The notes: generated by a model from the sequence alone, not told the origin. A stretch of DNA of 64,000 nt from Marinimicrobium agarilyticum DSM 16975 (GCF_000423345.1 NZ_AUHU01000005.1:372001-436000), one strand, 5' to 3'. Positions 36,750 through 46,575 are shown, counted from the stretch's first letter. Translations and numbers: made by a program.

Positions 36750-37991
36750 ATGGCGAATCGAGGAGAGCAGAATGTAAACCCCGAGAAGGGTTATATTGCA
36801 TTGTTGGGATGGTCGTTGGGAGCCATTGAAGCGGCCGATAAGTTTGATCGGCGCTATGTGGTGGTCGCCCCGGACTGGGCGGAAGACTACTGCAAAGAAC
36901 ACGACATTCCCTATATCTCCTGGAACTTTGAACGGCTGAACGACCGCTCCATGGAAATCGCGCAAACGCTGAAGGATATGGGCGTGGATGTGGCGATTCC
37001 GCTTTTTGAGGAAACGGTAGAATGGGCCGGCGCCATCAATTCTGTGTTGTTGGATAACCCCCGTCTTTTTGGTCAGGCCATGCTCTTGCGCGACAAAGCG
37101 TTGATGAAGCGGCGCGCCCAGCTTGGTGGCATCCGGGTGGGTATTTTCGAAGAGGCCCATGATAAAGAGGATGTGGTGCGTTTTCTCAAGCGGGTCAATC
37201 AGACTCTACTCAAGCTGGACGGGGACCCCAACGACCCGATTCACCTGAAAGCCTTTGATAAAGCAGGGTGTCTGGGTCACCGGGTAATTCGCACGCCAGA
37301 CGAAGTGGATGTGATCCCCGATGAAGAATTCCCCGTGCTGATGGAATCGCATCTGGACGGCTGGGAGTTCGCAGTGGAAGCCTGGATTCACAATGGTAAA
37401 ATCCGGTTTCTGAATCTTTCCGAATACGTCACTCTGGGCTATTCGGTATTCGTTCCCGCTACACCCGAGCTGGAAAAATACCGGGAGCAGATTACCAAAC
37501 AGATAGAAAAGCTGATTAAAACCTTCGATATCGAATTTGGCTTCGTTCACCCGGAATACTTTGTTACCAGTGATGGTGAAATGTACTTTGGGGAAGTGGC
37601 ATACCGCCCACCCGGCTTCAAGGTGTTTGAGTTGCTCGAACGTGCCTACGGGTTTAACGCGTACCAGGGCATGATCCTCTCGTTTGATCCAAAAACGACG
37701 GAAGAGGAAATCACCAACTTCTTCCCTAAAGAGGTGGTCGACGCCAAAGGCCACGCGGGCTGTTTCGGGGTCTATCCGCGTCGGCGGGTGGTCAGCAAGC
37801 TGGAAATTCCGGAAGAGACGGAAGAGCATCCTTACTTCGATTTCCATGAACTGACGCCGCCGCTGGAAGAAACCGTGACCAAGCGGACCGCCTTTGGGAC
37901 GCATTGGGGGCTGATTTACTTTTTCGGTGACGACCCCTACACAATGCGGGACCTGCTCAAACATCAGGAAGACCTGGATTTCTATGTATAA
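36750..37991 (+). CDS. ATP-grasp ligase of unknown substrate
   Basis: 413 residues with the ATP-grasp plan: an N-terminal pre-ATP-grasp Rossmann-like part (YIALLGWSLGAIEAADKF, YVVVAPDWAEDYCKEHDIPY), a central HLKAFDKAGCLGHRV, PVLMESHLDGWEFAVEAWIHNGK with the expected Glu residues, and FGFVHPEYFVTSDGEMYFGEVAYRPPG, where the metal-binding Glu is kept (Glu282) but the following Asn of the classic E-x-N is replaced. ATP-grasp enzymes join a carboxylate to an amine or thiol via an acylphosphate. No product can be named. It is preceded by a 207-bp gap after the rpsA terminator. A large papain-like protein follows 77 bp later and is probably its functional partner. Confidence 0.82.
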   Translation: MANRGEQNVNPEKGYIALLGWSLGAIEAADKFDRRYVVVAPDWAEDYCKEHDIPYISWNFERLNDRSMEIAQTLKDMGVDVAIPLFEETVEWAGAINSVLLDNPRLFGQAMLLRDKALMKRRAQLGGIRVGIFEEAHDKEDVVRFLKRVNQTLLKLDGDPNDPIHLKAFDKAGCLGHRVIRTPDEVDVIPDEEFPVLMESHLDGWEFAVEAWIHNGKIRFLNLSEYVTLGYSVFVPATPELEKYREQITKQIEKLIKTFDIEFGFVHPEYFVTSDGEMYFGEVAYRPPGFKVFELLERAYGFNAYQGMILSFDPKTTEEEITNFFPKEVVDAKGHAGCFGVYPRRRVVSKLEIPEETEEHPYFDFHELTPPLEETVTKRTAFGTHWGLIYFFGDDPYTMRDLLKHQEDLDFYV

Positions 37992-38068
37992 TCGATAGTC
38001 TTGGGCAGTCAAACTGCCGCGACATAGTAGACTGTCGTTTATTTCAAAATGAAAGGGTAATAACCTGA

Positions 38069-40060
38069 GTGGATTCCGATAAACTGAAGCGGCTGTCCCA
38101 GCTGTTGGATGACGCCATCCAACAGCTGGCCGACAGCCGAGAGTTTGCCAAAATCACCAAGCTCCAGCGGCTGCTGGACATCGCCCGACGCGTTCTGCTC
38201 CAGGAGGGCGGCTGTGCCCTGCTGGAAGCCCGCGCCCAGCGGATGGAGGAGGCCGGCGTGTTCGATGGGTCCGACTGGGCCCAGCCCCAGACGCTGGTGC
38301 CGTCTCTCACCACGTATTCCCTGAAAAGTCCGGACGCGCCCACGGTGGTCATAGAGGCCATCAGTGAGCTGAGGTTGCTGGCTATCGCGCTCGGGGAATA
38401 CATTCATCCTCATATGTCGGCCGAGCAGGCCCATCACTACTTGACCCAGGTCTTGGCCATCAACCTGGAGCTGCTCTTTGGCGCGCCCAGTGAGGCCGAG
38501 CGCGAGCAGCAGGGGCGTTTGGCCCTGGCGACCCGGTCGTTCTATCGGCATTTGGCCGAGCGGATCGGTTACGAGCACATCATCGATCAGTTGATCGAAG
38601 AAATCTGGCGGATTTTGCAGCAGCGGCCCATACAGGTCGATAGCGTCAAGCAGATGGTGACGCAGATCGCCGTCTGCCAGACCAACCCGGAGATTGATCT
38701 AGGGGTCAGCGGCCAGGGGGCCGATCGACTGATCAGCAGCCTCTATGGTCCGACCCAGGCCTGCCGGGAGGATCCGGGGATAGCCGTCTACCGCGAGCGC
38801 CTTGAAGCAATGGACGGTGGCGCACTTCAATATGAAGCCACCGGTTTTGCCCGGGCGATGCACGATACCGGCCTGGTATCGCCGTATCACCCGATACTGC
38901 TTCGCCACCTGCTTGAACAGGGTGATTACCTGCTTTCCGAAGCCTTGGGGTTGTCCAGCACCGGGCGGGATTGTCTGCTGTGCTATGGAGACCTGGTCCG
39001 GGCCACTATTGATCAAGCCATTTTCCCGGAGACGGCTCAGGGCATTTACGGGCTCGCCCTGATGCTTGAGCGCGGTATTCTCTACCAGCCAGCCTTGGCC
39101 CCGGCATTGTGGCGACAGCTGGCTCTGCCGGTTTCACCTTACTGTCAGGAGCGGTTGACCCTGATTTTCGGCTCCCAGCCAGCGCCGTCAGCCTGGTTGA
39201 TGCAGGGCGTGTTATGCATGTTGGGCCAACCCCTCGGCGTGGGGCAGGGCAACAACCCAACCTGCCAGTCCGCTCGAGCGCTCTCCATGTGGGCCTATAG
39301 CGACCCCGATTACTTGCTCCAGATGGTGGTCTGGGCCGCCCGGGATGATGAAATCATCATTCACTTTGAAGGGCAGCCGATTTCTTCCCGAGAGAGTGAA
39401 GGCGGCGTCGCTTCCGACATTCCTATGGACCTGGACCCCGTGTCACTGCTCGTTGTGCCACACCTGGACCGGATTTATGCGGAAATGGGTCGGCGGTGTA
39501 TCGATCGTGAGGGTGACCCGCACCGCTGGGTGAACCCCGAGTTTCATGGCTGGTGGTCCGGCCGGGGCTTCCGGATCAATGTGGATGTCGCCACGGGTCA
39601 GCTTTGGGAGCTGGATGATTTCCTACGTCATTTTTACGCCAGCTACCACCCCTATTACAACGGCAACCAGCCGCTCATTCATCCTCAACCGGCCGGAATC
39701 GCTGTGACAGACAGCGCCGCCCGTTTCGTGGGGTGGCATGCCATTACCATTCTGCGAGTAACGTTGGACCCGAAAGAGGTGATGCGGGTGTACTTCTTCA
39801 ACCCCAACAACGACAGTGGGCAGGATTGGGGCGACGATGTTCTGGTCAGTACGGCCGGAAAAGGCGAGCGCTTTGGAGAGGCGTCGCTTCCCTTCGAGCA
39901 GTTTGCCTCGCGTCTTTACATCTTCCACTTCGACCCTCTGGAACCGGGTGAGCTGGCGCGTGTCTCAGAGGATGAGCTGCAGCGGGTCAAAGACCGCATT
40001 GTCAAAAGCTGGGGCGCCGATCGATTGCCTGCGGATGAGCTTCAGGCAAGCCATTTCTAG
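38069..40060 (+). CDS. 663-residue protein with papain-like Gln/Cys/His/Asn pattern
   Basis: I do not recognise this family. Residues 1 to about 375 are mostly helical and have no motif I can name. The C-terminal part has Q393-G-N-N-P-T-C399 (Gln six residues before Cys, as Q19/C25 in papain), VGWHAITILRV with His557, and FFNPNNDSGQDWGDD with Asn578/Asn580 and a WG, resembling the papain N-x-WG segment. The layout fits a papain-fold peptidase, transglutaminase or acyltransferase. There is no signal peptide or membrane segment, so it is probably cytoplasmic. It starts at a GTG (38069), with AAAGGG about 11 bp upstream, 77 bp after the ATP-grasp gene and in the same direction. Confidence 0.75.
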   Translation: MDSDKLKRLSQLLDDAIQQLADSREFAKITKLQRLLDIARRVLLQEGGCALLEARAQRMEEAGVFDGSDWAQPQTLVPSLTTYSLKSPDAPTVVIEAISELRLLAIALGEYIHPHMSAEQAHHYLTQVLAINLELLFGAPSEAEREQQGRLALATRSFYRHLAERIGYEHIIDQLIEEIWRILQQRPIQVDSVKQMVTQIAVCQTNPEIDLGVSGQGADRLISSLYGPTQACREDPGIAVYRERLEAMDGGALQYEATGFARAMHDTGLVSPYHPILLRHLLEQGDYLLSEALGLSSTGRDCLLCYGDLVRATIDQAIFPETAQGIYGLALMLERGILYQPALAPALWRQLALPVSPYCQERLTLIFGSQPAPSAWLMQGVLCMLGQPLGVGQGNNPTCQSARALSMWAYSDPDYLLQMVVWAARDDEIIIHFEGQPISSRESEGGVASDIPMDLDPVSLLVVPHLDRIYAEMGRRCIDREGDPHRWVNPEFHGWWSGRGFRINVDVATGQLWELDDFLRHFYASYHPYYNGNQPLIHPQPAGIAVTDSAARFVGWHAITILRVTLDPKEVMRVYFFNPNNDSGQDWGDDVLVSTAGKGERFGEASLPFEQFASRLYIFHFDPLEPGELARVSEDELQRVKDRIVKSWGADRLPADELQASHF

Positions 40061-40138
40061 TGACTGAACGTCGATCACTTATCAAGTGATCGACGCTGCG
40101 GTTGCTAGTATTAAAGAACCTGTTTGAAGGAGACGAAT

Positions 40139-40522
40139 ATGAGCGTGAAAGATTTGGTCAAGACCGGCAACAAAGGTTCGAATACGTCTTCCGATCTCGC
40201 CGCCCTGAGGGCGTCGGCCACGGATAGCGCAGAGAAGATGTCTGAGGAGTTCCGCGAGCTGATCGCGGACCTGGAAGGGCTGATCAAAAAGTCGAAAACC
40301 GCCACTGGAAAAGAGCTGGAAGAGGTGAGAGAGGCGCTGGATCACCGGGTCTCGGAAGCAAAAACCTTGATGGAAGATCAAAGCCACGCTGTAGCCCAGA
40401 GGGCCAAACAAGCCTACGATGCTACCAGCGGCTATGTCCGCGAGCACCCGGTGGCGTCCTCCACCGGAGCGCTGGTGGCATTGAGCGCAATCTGCGGCTA
40501 CCTCTGGTGGCGTCAGCGTTAA
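40139..40522 (+). CDS. DUF883 (ElaB/YqjD-type) membrane-anchored protein
   Basis: 127 residues. A long amphipathic helix (about 20-105) is followed by a C-terminal hydrophobic anchor STGALVALSAICGYLWW and a basic end RQR, typical of YqjD/ElaB proteins that tether ribosomes to the membrane in stationary phase in E. coli. The start is the ATG at 40139, with AAGGAG 8 bp upstream. It is 78 bp after the papain-like gene. A very long hairpin follows. Confidence 0.85.
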   Translation: MSVKDLVKTGNKGSNTSSDLAALRASATDSAEKMSEEFRELIADLEGLIKKSKTATGKELEEVREALDHRVSEAKTLMEDQSHAVAQRAKQAYDATSGYVREHPVASSTGALVALSAICGYLWWRQR

Positions 40523-40559
40523 ATTCGTATCCGAGGACGAACAGACGACTGGGACGACT

Positions 40560-40606
40560 ACAACTGTTCGACCAAAGGGAGCGACTCCCTTTAGTCGAAC
40601 AGTTGT
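40560..40606. terminator. 22-bp-stem hairpin between convergent genes
   Basis: Arms 40560-40581 and 40585-40606 pair over 22 bp with one mismatch around a 3-nt loop (CGA). It sits between DUF883 and the convergent SRPBCC gene, whose stop codon touches its right end, so it could serve both strands. The T-tracts are poor. Confidence 0.6.
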
Positions 40607-41082
40607 TATCGAACAACGTCCAGCAATTGATCCAAAGCGATTCCCCAACCCTCATGAAAGCCCATCTGCTCATGTTTTTTCAGCGTCTCTTCATTGCCGT
40701 GCCGCGCGAGGGCGCGGTAAAGGGTGCCATCCGCTTCGGGGGTAAAGGTGACTACGGCGGTGAAGAAAGGCTCTTTGGCGGGTCGGTAACCCGGTAGAAG
40801 GGCGTCGGTGAAAACCAGCTTACGCTGGGGAACGATTTCCAGAAAGCAGCCTTCGTTGGGAAACTCCTCCCCTTTGGGCGAGCGCATCACGGTGAAGAAT
40901 CGCCCGCCGGGGACCAGGTCGAGGGCGCACTGGCTGACGGTCCAGGGGCGGGGGCAGAACCACTGTTTCAGCAGCTCCGGCGTGGTCCAGGCCTTCCAGA
41001 GCTGTTCGGGGGTAGCGTCCACTTTCCGTTCCAGTACCAGGTCCAGGGCGGGGTCGGCTTCGAAGTATGAGTGTTGAGGCAT
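40606..41082 (-). CDS. SRPBCC/AHSA1-family protein
   Basis: 158 residues on the minus strand, with the START/AHSA1-like pattern of a helix-grip ligand-binding fold: [56 protein letters not shown] and a C-terminal helix [17 protein letters not shown]. Small stand-alone members bind hydrophobic ligands; the ligand is unknown here. It is convergent with DUF883 and divergent from the lipase fragment. Confidence 0.88.
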   Translation of the reverse strand: MPQHSYFEADPALDLVLERKVDATPEQLWKAWTTPELLKQWFCPRPWTVSQCALDLVPGGRFFTVMRSPKGEEFPNEGCFLEIVPQRKLVFTDALLPGYRPAKEPFFTAVVTFTPEADGTLYRALARHGNEETLKKHEQMGFHEGWGIALDQLLDVVR

Positions 41083-41179
41083 GGTTTGGCTCCTTTTTTG
41101 GTTTTCAGGCCCGTCAGAAGTCGTCGGGATTCAGTGCATAGTCGCTTGAGCATAGACGAAATCGACAGGAGCAAGCCCT

Positions 41180-42022
41180 ATGGCGCGACCCCCGTCAAGG
41201 CCACAGGGGAGGGGGACGATCTGTCGCGGCCACGATAACCACCCACATATTTCCGGCCCCATTCACTGCATCGGCCACAGCCTGGGCGGCGCCGTTGCCT
41301 CCCTGGTGGCTGACTGGATCAAAAGCCACCGCGCCAACCCCGTCAGACTCTATACGTTCGGTGCACCGCGCGTCGGCATGGAGAGTTTTGCCCGACGTCT
41401 TACCAACCAACTGAATACCGGTAATATTTACCGAGTACACCATAAAACCGACCCGGCTTCGATGATTCCCATCTACCCCTTCATCCATGCACCCATGCCC
41501 GGGGAAGGCTACCGTATCCCTTACGGGCACGGTGTCCTTTCATTTGCCGCGCACCGCATTGGTAATTATGTGGAGAGCACCCGCCATTGCAGCTGGTTGG
41601 CATTGAAAGCCCGGCCCAACCCGGAATTGGGTGAGCAGGCGCTTGAGCGGTGGTTGAACTCGGATATGCCGGACAACCCGGCGGACCCTTCCGTCTGGGA
41701 GCGTGTCAATGCGGCGATGGGGTGGGTGTTGGGCAAGATCAGTGCTGTTTTTCTGGCCCCGGTTCAGATGGCGGTCATGGGTGGTCTGACATTGGCGGAT
41801 CGAATCGCCTTGGCCTTGCGTCAGGGGGTTGAGGCTTCAAAGGAGGTGGGTTTTTGGGTGGCTCGTTTGATGCGGCGAATCATGCAGTTGTTGGGCATCG
41901 GGGCGATCGTTAAAACCACGGCCGAGCTCACCCGTGAGTTGATGCGCTGGGTGCTGGCGAGGTTGATTGATCGCATGACCCAGATGGCGCAGCGGGCCCT
42001 TCGTCATTTGAATGGTCGTTAG
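41180..42022 (+). CDS. Class 3 lipase, apparently missing its N-terminal part
   Basis: 280 residues. The alpha/beta-hydrolase nucleophile elbow IGHSLGGAVASLVADW puts Ser34 very near the N-terminus, whereas class 3 lipases usually have over 100 residues before it. Asp91 (HHKTDPASMIP) and His125 (FAAHRIGNYV) complete a plausible triad. The first about 23 residues look unlike the family and an in-frame TAG lies shortly upstream, so a 5' deletion or frameshift is likely. A C-terminal amphipathic extension (about 175-280) is also present. AGGAG precedes the ATG, so the fragment may still be translated, but the missing strands make activity doubtful. Confidence 0.6.
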   Translation: MARPPSRPQGRGTICRGHDNHPHISGPIHCIGHSLGGAVASLVADWIKSHRANPVRLYTFGAPRVGMESFARRLTNQLNTGNIYRVHHKTDPASMIPIYPFIHAPMPGEGYRIPYGHGVLSFAAHRIGNYVESTRHCSWLALKARPNPELGEQALERWLNSDMPDNPADPSVWERVNAAMGWVLGKISAVFLAPVQMAVMGGLTLADRIALALRQGVEASKEVGFWVARLMRRIMQLLGIGAIVKTTAELTRELMRWVLARLIDRMTQMAQRALRHLNGR

Positions 42023-42055
42023 TTTTTAGCTCGAACGACTCCGTGATGGCGTTAT

Positions 42056-42179
42056 GTCCGGCCAGGAGTGGGATAGAGGGTATCCAGACACGCCGTAAAC
42101 CCATCCCTGGGGGCTCGAATCGCGGGTCCCCCGCTCCACGGTCTGGATACCCTCTATCCCACTCCTGGCCTCAGTGCCA
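42056..42179 (-). repeat. Hairpin repeat unit HP7 (core type B)
   Basis: Arms 42060-42089 and 42141-42170 pair perfectly over 30 bp around a 51-nt core (42090-42140) identical to the HP2 and HP9 cores. Confidence 0.92.
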
Positions 42180-42199
42180 CGCAACAATAATCTATTAGA

Positions 42200-42238
42200 G
42201 CGGCGGGTGGCGCGCTTCGCGCTTACCGCGCCCTACGA
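42200..42238. repeat. Second-family hairpin R2c
   Basis: GGTGGCGCGCTTCGCGC and GCGCCCTACG form a compact GC-rich hairpin. On the minus strand it begins CGTAGGGCG, akin to the R2a and R2b ends. It lies inside the CE3 spacer. Confidence 0.6.
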
Positions 42239-42288
42239 GTCAGAGACGTCCATCAAGAAAAAGGTGGCTGAATGTGTGAGGATAATTG

Positions 42289-42413
42289 TGGCACTTAGGT
42301 CCTGCGGGGCTTGTACTGTTTGTAGACTCTCTGAGGCATGGATGCCGATGAGAAGCCTCCATGGATGGATTCACGGCGGGTCTACAAACAGTACAAGCCC
42401 CGCAGGACCGGAC
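42289..42413 (+). repeat. Hairpin repeat unit HP8 (core type A)
   Basis: Arms 42298-42327 and 42380-42409 pair perfectly over 30 bp around a 52-nt core (42328-42379). TGGCACTTAGG lies at 42289-42299. Confidence 0.92.
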
Positions 42414-42460
42414 GTGAAGAGGCACCACAACAAAACCTAGCAGGTCATGATGCTCCGACG

Positions 42461-45400
42461 TTAATCAGCCCCAGGTTCATACCCCAGGATAGGACTCAAC
42501 CAACGCTCCATCTCCACCAGGCTCATATCCTTGCGCTTGGCCAGGCTCTCCACCTGATCCTTCTGAATTTTACCCACATTGAAATACTTCGACTTCGGAT
42601 GAGAAAAATACCAACCGGAGACCGCCGCCGTGGGATACATCGCAAAACTGTCCGTCAACTCCAGGCCAGTGTTGTTCTCCGCATCCAGCACCCGGAACAG
42701 CGTCGCCTTCTCTGTATGATCCGGGCAGGCCGGGTAACCGGGGGCAGGGCGGATGCCCGTATACTTCTCCCGAATTAACTCCTCGTTCGACAGCTGCTCA
42801 TCCGGCTCGTAGCCCCAAAACTCTTTGCGAACCCGGCGATGCATATGCTCCGCGAAGGCCTCTGCCAAACGGTCCGCCAATGCCTTGACCATAATGCTGT
42901 TGTAATCGTCCCCGGCCTTCTCGTACTCCTTTGCCAGCTCCTCGGCACCGATGCCCGCCGTGACCGCAAAGCCACCGACATAATCCTGCTTGCCACTGTC
43001 TTTGGGTGCCACAAAATCCGCCAGCGAATAGTTGGCGGGATCATTGCCCGGCTTCTGGTTTTGTTGGCGAATATGGTGCAGCGTGTCGATCACATTGCCT
43101 TGTTCGTCATACAGCTCGATATCGTCGTGCTGAACCGTGTTGGCCGGCCAGAAGCCGATCACGCCTCGCGCCTTCAGGCGCCTTTCGTCGATCAACTTGC
43201 GGAGCATTTTCTGGGCGTCGTCAAACAGATTGCGGGCCGCCTCTCCCACAACATCGTCATCGAGTATCTTGGGATACTTGCCCACAAGATCCCAGGACAT
43301 AAAGAAGGGCGTCCAGTCGAACGTATCCAGCAGCTTCTCCAGCGGGTAATCATCAAACACCTTCAAACCGGTAAAAGCGGGAACCGGCGGGGTGTATTCA
43401 TCCCACCCCATTTGGGGCGCGTTCTCAATCGCTTTGGGATAGGTGCGCAGGGTGCCACGCGGTTTGCGGTTGGCGTTACGTACGCGCACTTTTTCGTACT
43501 CGGTCTGCAGGTCAGAGACAAACTTGTCCCGGCTGGTCTCGGACAGCAGGTGACCGGCCACGCCAACGGCACGGGAGGCATCTGCCACGTACACGACCTG
43601 GTTCAAATTGAAGGCCGGATCGATTTTGACCGCTGTGTGTGCTTTTGAAGTGGTGGCGCCACCGATCATCAATGGCTTATCAATGCCCTGGCGCTGCATT
43701 TCCCGGGCGACGTTGACCATCTCATCGAGCGACGGGGTGATCAGGCCAGACAGGCCGATAATATCGCAGTTCTCTTCTTGGGCCACTTTCAGGATTTTCT
43801 CCGTGGGCACCATCACTCCCAGGTCGACGACCTCGTAGTTATTACACTGTAAGACCACGCCCACGATATTTTTTCCGATATCGTGAACGTCGCCTTTCAC
43901 CGTGGCCATCAGAATTTTGCCGTTGGGTTTGCTGGCTTCGGTTTTCTCTTCCTCAATGTACGGCTGCAAGTAGGCCACCGACTGCTTCATGACGCGTGCG
44001 GATTTGACCACCTGAGGCAGGAACATTTTGCCGGCGCCGAACAGGTCGCCCACCACATTCATACCGTCCATCAAAGGACCTTCGATCACTTCCAGCGGCT
44101 TCGCGGCTCGCTGCCGGGCTTCTTCCGTGTCGTCGATAATGTAGGCGGTAATGCCTTTGACCAGCGAGTGCTCGATGCGTTTTTCCACCGGCCAGCTGCG
44201 CCACTCAAGGTCTTCTTTTTTCTCGCCGGTACTGCCGTCGCCTTTGTATTTCTCGGCAATATCCAGCAGCGCCTCGGTGCCGTTGTCGGTGCGGTTGAGC
44301 ACCACATCTTCCACTTTCTCTTTCAGCTCCGCGGGCAGGTCGTCGTACACCGCCAACTGGCTGGCGTTGACAATACCCATGTTCAGGCCGGCGCGGATGG
44401 CGTGGTAAAGAAAGACCGAGTGGATGGCTTCGCGTACCGGGTTGTTGCCCCGGAAGGAGAAAGAGACGTTCGACACACCGCCGCTCACCCCCGCGTGGGG
44501 CAGGTTGTCCCGAATCCACCGAGTGGCTTCGATAAAGTCTACGGCGTAGTTGTTGTGCTCATCGATCCCGGTCGCGATCGCGAAGATATTGGGGTCGAAA
44601 ATAATGTCTTGCGGTGGGAAGCCCACCTTGTCCACCAGGAGGCGATAGGACCGCTCACAGATTTCTTTTTTGCGCGCGGCGGTGTCGGCCTGACCGTCTT
44701 CGTCAAATGCCATCACCACCACAGCGGCGCCGTACCGGCGGCACAGACGGGCGCGCTCGATAAACTCTTCCTCGCCTTCCTTCATGCTGATGGAGTTGAC
44801 GATGGGTTTGCCCTGAATGCATTTCAGGCCCGCTTCGATGACGGTCCACTTCGAGGAGTCCACCATCACGGGGACCCGAGCAATGTCCGGCTCGCCTGCG
44901 ATCAGGTTGAGAAAACGAACCATCGCCTTCTCGGAGTCGAGCATGGCTTCGTCCATATTGACGTCCACCACCTGGGCGCCGCCTTCCACCTGCTCCAGCG
45001 CCACTTCCAGTGCGGTGGTGTAATCCTCCTCCATGATCAGCCGCTTGAACCGGGCAGAGCCGGTCACGTTGCAGCGCTCGCCCACGTTGACGAACAGCGA
45101 CTCCTTGGTGATGTTGAACGGCTCCAGGCCGGACAGGCGACAGGCCGGTTCAATCTCGGGCTTCGCGCGGGGAGCGTGCTTGGCGACAGCTTCGGCGATG
45201 GCCTGAATGTGTTCGGGCGTGGTCCCGCAGCAGCCGCCAATGATGTTCACCAGCCCGCTGGCCGCAAACTCCTCGACCACCGCCACCATTTCTTCGGGCG
45301 ACTGGTCGTATTCCCCAAACTCGTTGGGCAGACCGGCGTTGGGGTGAGCGGAAACCCAACAATCGGCCACCCGGGACAGTTCCTGCACATAGGGGCGCAG

Positions 45401-46177
45401 CTCCTCCGCACCCAGGGCGCAGTTCAGCCCCATGGAAAAGGGTTGGGCGTGCGACAGGGAGTTGTAAAAGGCTTCGGTCGTCTGGCCGGACAGGGTGCGA
45501 CCGGAGGCATCGGTAATGGTGCCGGAGATCATCAGCGGCAGCTCGACACCATTCTTCTCGAAGTATTCCTGCACCGCGAACACGGCGGCTTTGGCGTTCA
45601 GGGTATCGAACACCGTCTCCACCAGGATAAGGTCGGAGCCCCCGCGCACCAGTCCGTCCAGCGCCTCCAGGTAGTTGTCCACCAGCTCGTCAAAGGTAAT
45701 ATTGCGCGCGCCCGGGTCGTTCACATCCGGTGAGATGGAGCAGGTACGACTGGTCGGCCCGAGCACCCCGGCCACAAAGCGGGGCTTGTCCGGGTTGTCG
45801 GCGGTGTAGTCGTCGGCAATTTCCCGCGCCAGGCGGGCGGCGGCCTGGTTGAGCTCCGGCACCAGCTCTTCCATCTCGTAGTCGGCCATGGAGACGCGAG
45901 TGGAGTTGAAGGTGTTGGTTTCGATGATGTCGGCGCCGGCGTCCAGGTAGCCTTTGTAGATGTCTTTGAGCATGACCGGCTGGGTGATGGCGAGCAGGTC
46001 GTTGTTGCCGGCGACGTCCCGGTGGTAGTCCGCAAAGCGCTTGCCCCGGTATTCGGCCTCACTGAGTTTGAGGTTCTGGATCATGGTGCCCATGCCGCCG
46101 TCCAGTATGAGGATGCGCTCGCGCACCAGGCGGTGGAGGGAGTCCAGGCGGGTTTGGCGGTCTTGTTCCAGGGTCAT
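42461..46177 (-). CDS. metH: Cobalamin-dependent methionine synthase
   Basis: Transfers methyl from methyltetrahydrofolate via B12 to homocysteine. 1238 residues in four modules. The homocysteine/Zn domain (about 1-350) has GLNCALG and the Zn-binding IGGCCGTTP. The folate domain (about 355-650) starts [16 protein letters not shown]. The B12 domain (about 650-900) has the His ligand in [16 protein letters not shown]. The C-terminal SAM activation domain has [15 protein letters not shown]. It is full length compared with E. coli (1227). It is flanked by repeat composites CE3 (3' side) and CE4 (5' side). I saw no cobalamin or SAH riboswitch in the leader. Confidence 0.98.
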   Translation of the reverse strand: MTLEQDRQTRLDSLHRLVRERILILDGGMGTMIQNLKLSEAEYRGKRFADYHRDVAGNNDLLAITQPVMLKDIYKGYLDAGADIIETNTFNSTRVSMADYEMEELVPELNQAAARLAREIADDYTADNPDKPRFVAGVLGPTSRTCSISPDVNDPGARNITFDELVDNYLEALDGLVRGGSDLILVETVFDTLNAKAAVFAVQEYFEKNGVELPLMISGTITDASGRTLSGQTTEAFYNSLSHAQPFSMGLNCALGAEELRPYVQELSRVADCWVSAHPNAGLPNEFGEYDQSPEEMVAVVEEFAASGLVNIIGGCCGTTPEHIQAIAEAVAKHAPRAKPEIEPACRLSGLEPFNITKESLFVNVGERCNVTGSARFKRLIMEEDYTTALEVALEQVEGGAQVVDVNMDEAMLDSEKAMVRFLNLIAGEPDIARVPVMVDSSKWTVIEAGLKCIQGKPIVNSISMKEGEEEFIERARLCRRYGAAVVVMAFDEDGQADTAARKKEICERSYRLLVDKVGFPPQDIIFDPNIFAIATGIDEHNNYAVDFIEATRWIRDNLPHAGVSGGVSNVSFSFRGNNPVREAIHSVFLYHAIRAGLNMGIVNASQLAVYDDLPAELKEKVEDVVLNRTDNGTEALLDIAEKYKGDGSTGEKKEDLEWRSWPVEKRIEHSLVKGITAYIIDDTEEARQRAAKPLEVIEGPLMDGMNVVGDLFGAGKMFLPQVVKSARVMKQSVAYLQPYIEEEKTEASKPNGKILMATVKGDVHDIGKNIVGVVLQCNNYEVVDLGVMVPTEKILKVAQEENCDIIGLSGLITPSLDEMVNVAREMQRQGIDKPLMIGGATTSKAHTAVKIDPAFNLNQVVYVADASRAVGVAGHLLSETSRDKFVSDLQTEYEKVRVRNANRKPRGTLRTYPKAIENAPQMGWDEYTPPVPAFTGLKVFDDYPLEKLLDTFDWTPFFMSWDLVGKYPKILDDDVVGEAARNLFDDAQKMLRKLIDERRLKARGVIGFWPANTVQHDDIELYDEQGNVIDTLHHIRQQNQKPGNDPANYSLADFVAPKDSGKQDYVGGFAVTAGIGAEELAKEYEKAGDDYNSIMVKALADRLAEAFAEHMHRRVRKEFWGYEPDEQLSNEELIREKYTGIRPAPGYPACPDHTEKATLFRVLDAENNTGLELTDSFAMYPTAAVSGWYFSHPKSKYFNVGKIQKDQVESLAKRKDMSLVEMERWLSPILGYEPGAD

Positions 46178-46222
46178 GGAGTACCTATTCAGTGGGCGTT
46201 GACGTCGTTCGAAAGGGCGTGG

Positions 46223-46231
46223 ATTTTAGCA
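46223..46231 (-). promoter_or_regulatory. Possible extended -10 promoter for metH
   Basis: On the minus strand TGCTAAAAT (TGC plus TAAAAT) lies about 45 bp before the metH ATG. No convincing -35 is seen. The promoter is between metH and the CE4 composite, so the repeat would not be in the metH transcript. Confidence 0.35.
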
Positions 46232-46299
46232 GAAATGGCGCGCCGCCGCAGGTTCTAGGTGGGCTGAAGGGGTTTCCTAGGTCTGTTGGTTGTCGTGAA

Positions 46300-46423
46300 G
46301 TCCGGGCCGCTGCGGTGTATACCCTTCCAAGACACGCCGTAAACCCATCCCTGGGGGCTCGAATCGCGGGTCCCCCGCTCCACGGTCTTGGAAGGGTATA
46401 CACCGCATCGGCCCTAAGTGCCA
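46300..46423 (-). repeat. Hairpin repeat unit HP9 (core type B)
   Basis: Arms 46304-46333 and 46385-46414 pair over 30 bp with one mismatch around a 51-nt core (46334-46384) identical to the HP2 and HP7 cores. Confidence 0.92.
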
Positions 46424-46451
46424 AAACTCGCCTTGGGTGACCAACAGCAGC

Positions 46452-46532
46452 GTAGGGTAGGTAAGTGAAACGCCACCTACCTCTTTACATTCCCTGACAA
46501 ACGGTAGGTGGCGCTTCGCTTTCCTACCCTAC
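46452..46532. repeat. Second-family inverted repeat R2b
   Basis: 30-bp arms 46452-46481 and 46503-46532 with three mismatches and a 21-nt loop. The outer sequence GTAGGGTAGG is shared with R2a. It is nested in the CE4 spacer. Confidence 0.85.
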
Positions 46533-46575
46533 ACATCTACTCCTTGGGCATAGCCGTAAAGACTCGGGATATTGA

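Larger units (their letters stand above)
42056..42413. repeat. Composite hairpin element CE3 (HP7 + HP8) with nested second repeat
   Basis: Head-to-head pair of a type-B and a type-A unit. Outer ends are GTCCGG (42056-42061) and CCGGAC (42408-42413); inner ends are CCTCAGTGCCA and TGGCACTTAGG. The spacer (42180-42288) contains R2c. It fills the 438-bp convergent gap between the lipase and metH. Confidence 0.92.

Noticed and set aside
42056-42413. Integron attC sites as an explanation for the structured, sequence-variable hairpins
   Set aside because: The conserved ends (CCGGAC, TGGCACTGAGG) do not fit attC R boxes, no integrase or cassette array is present, and units lie between housekeeping genes. 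Only the general idea of structure recognition is similar.
46178-46299. SAH or cobalamin riboswitch in the metH leader
   Set aside because: The 120-nt leader lacks any motif I can recognise as the B12 box or SAH aptamer core and appears to contain an ordinary promoter-like element instead.
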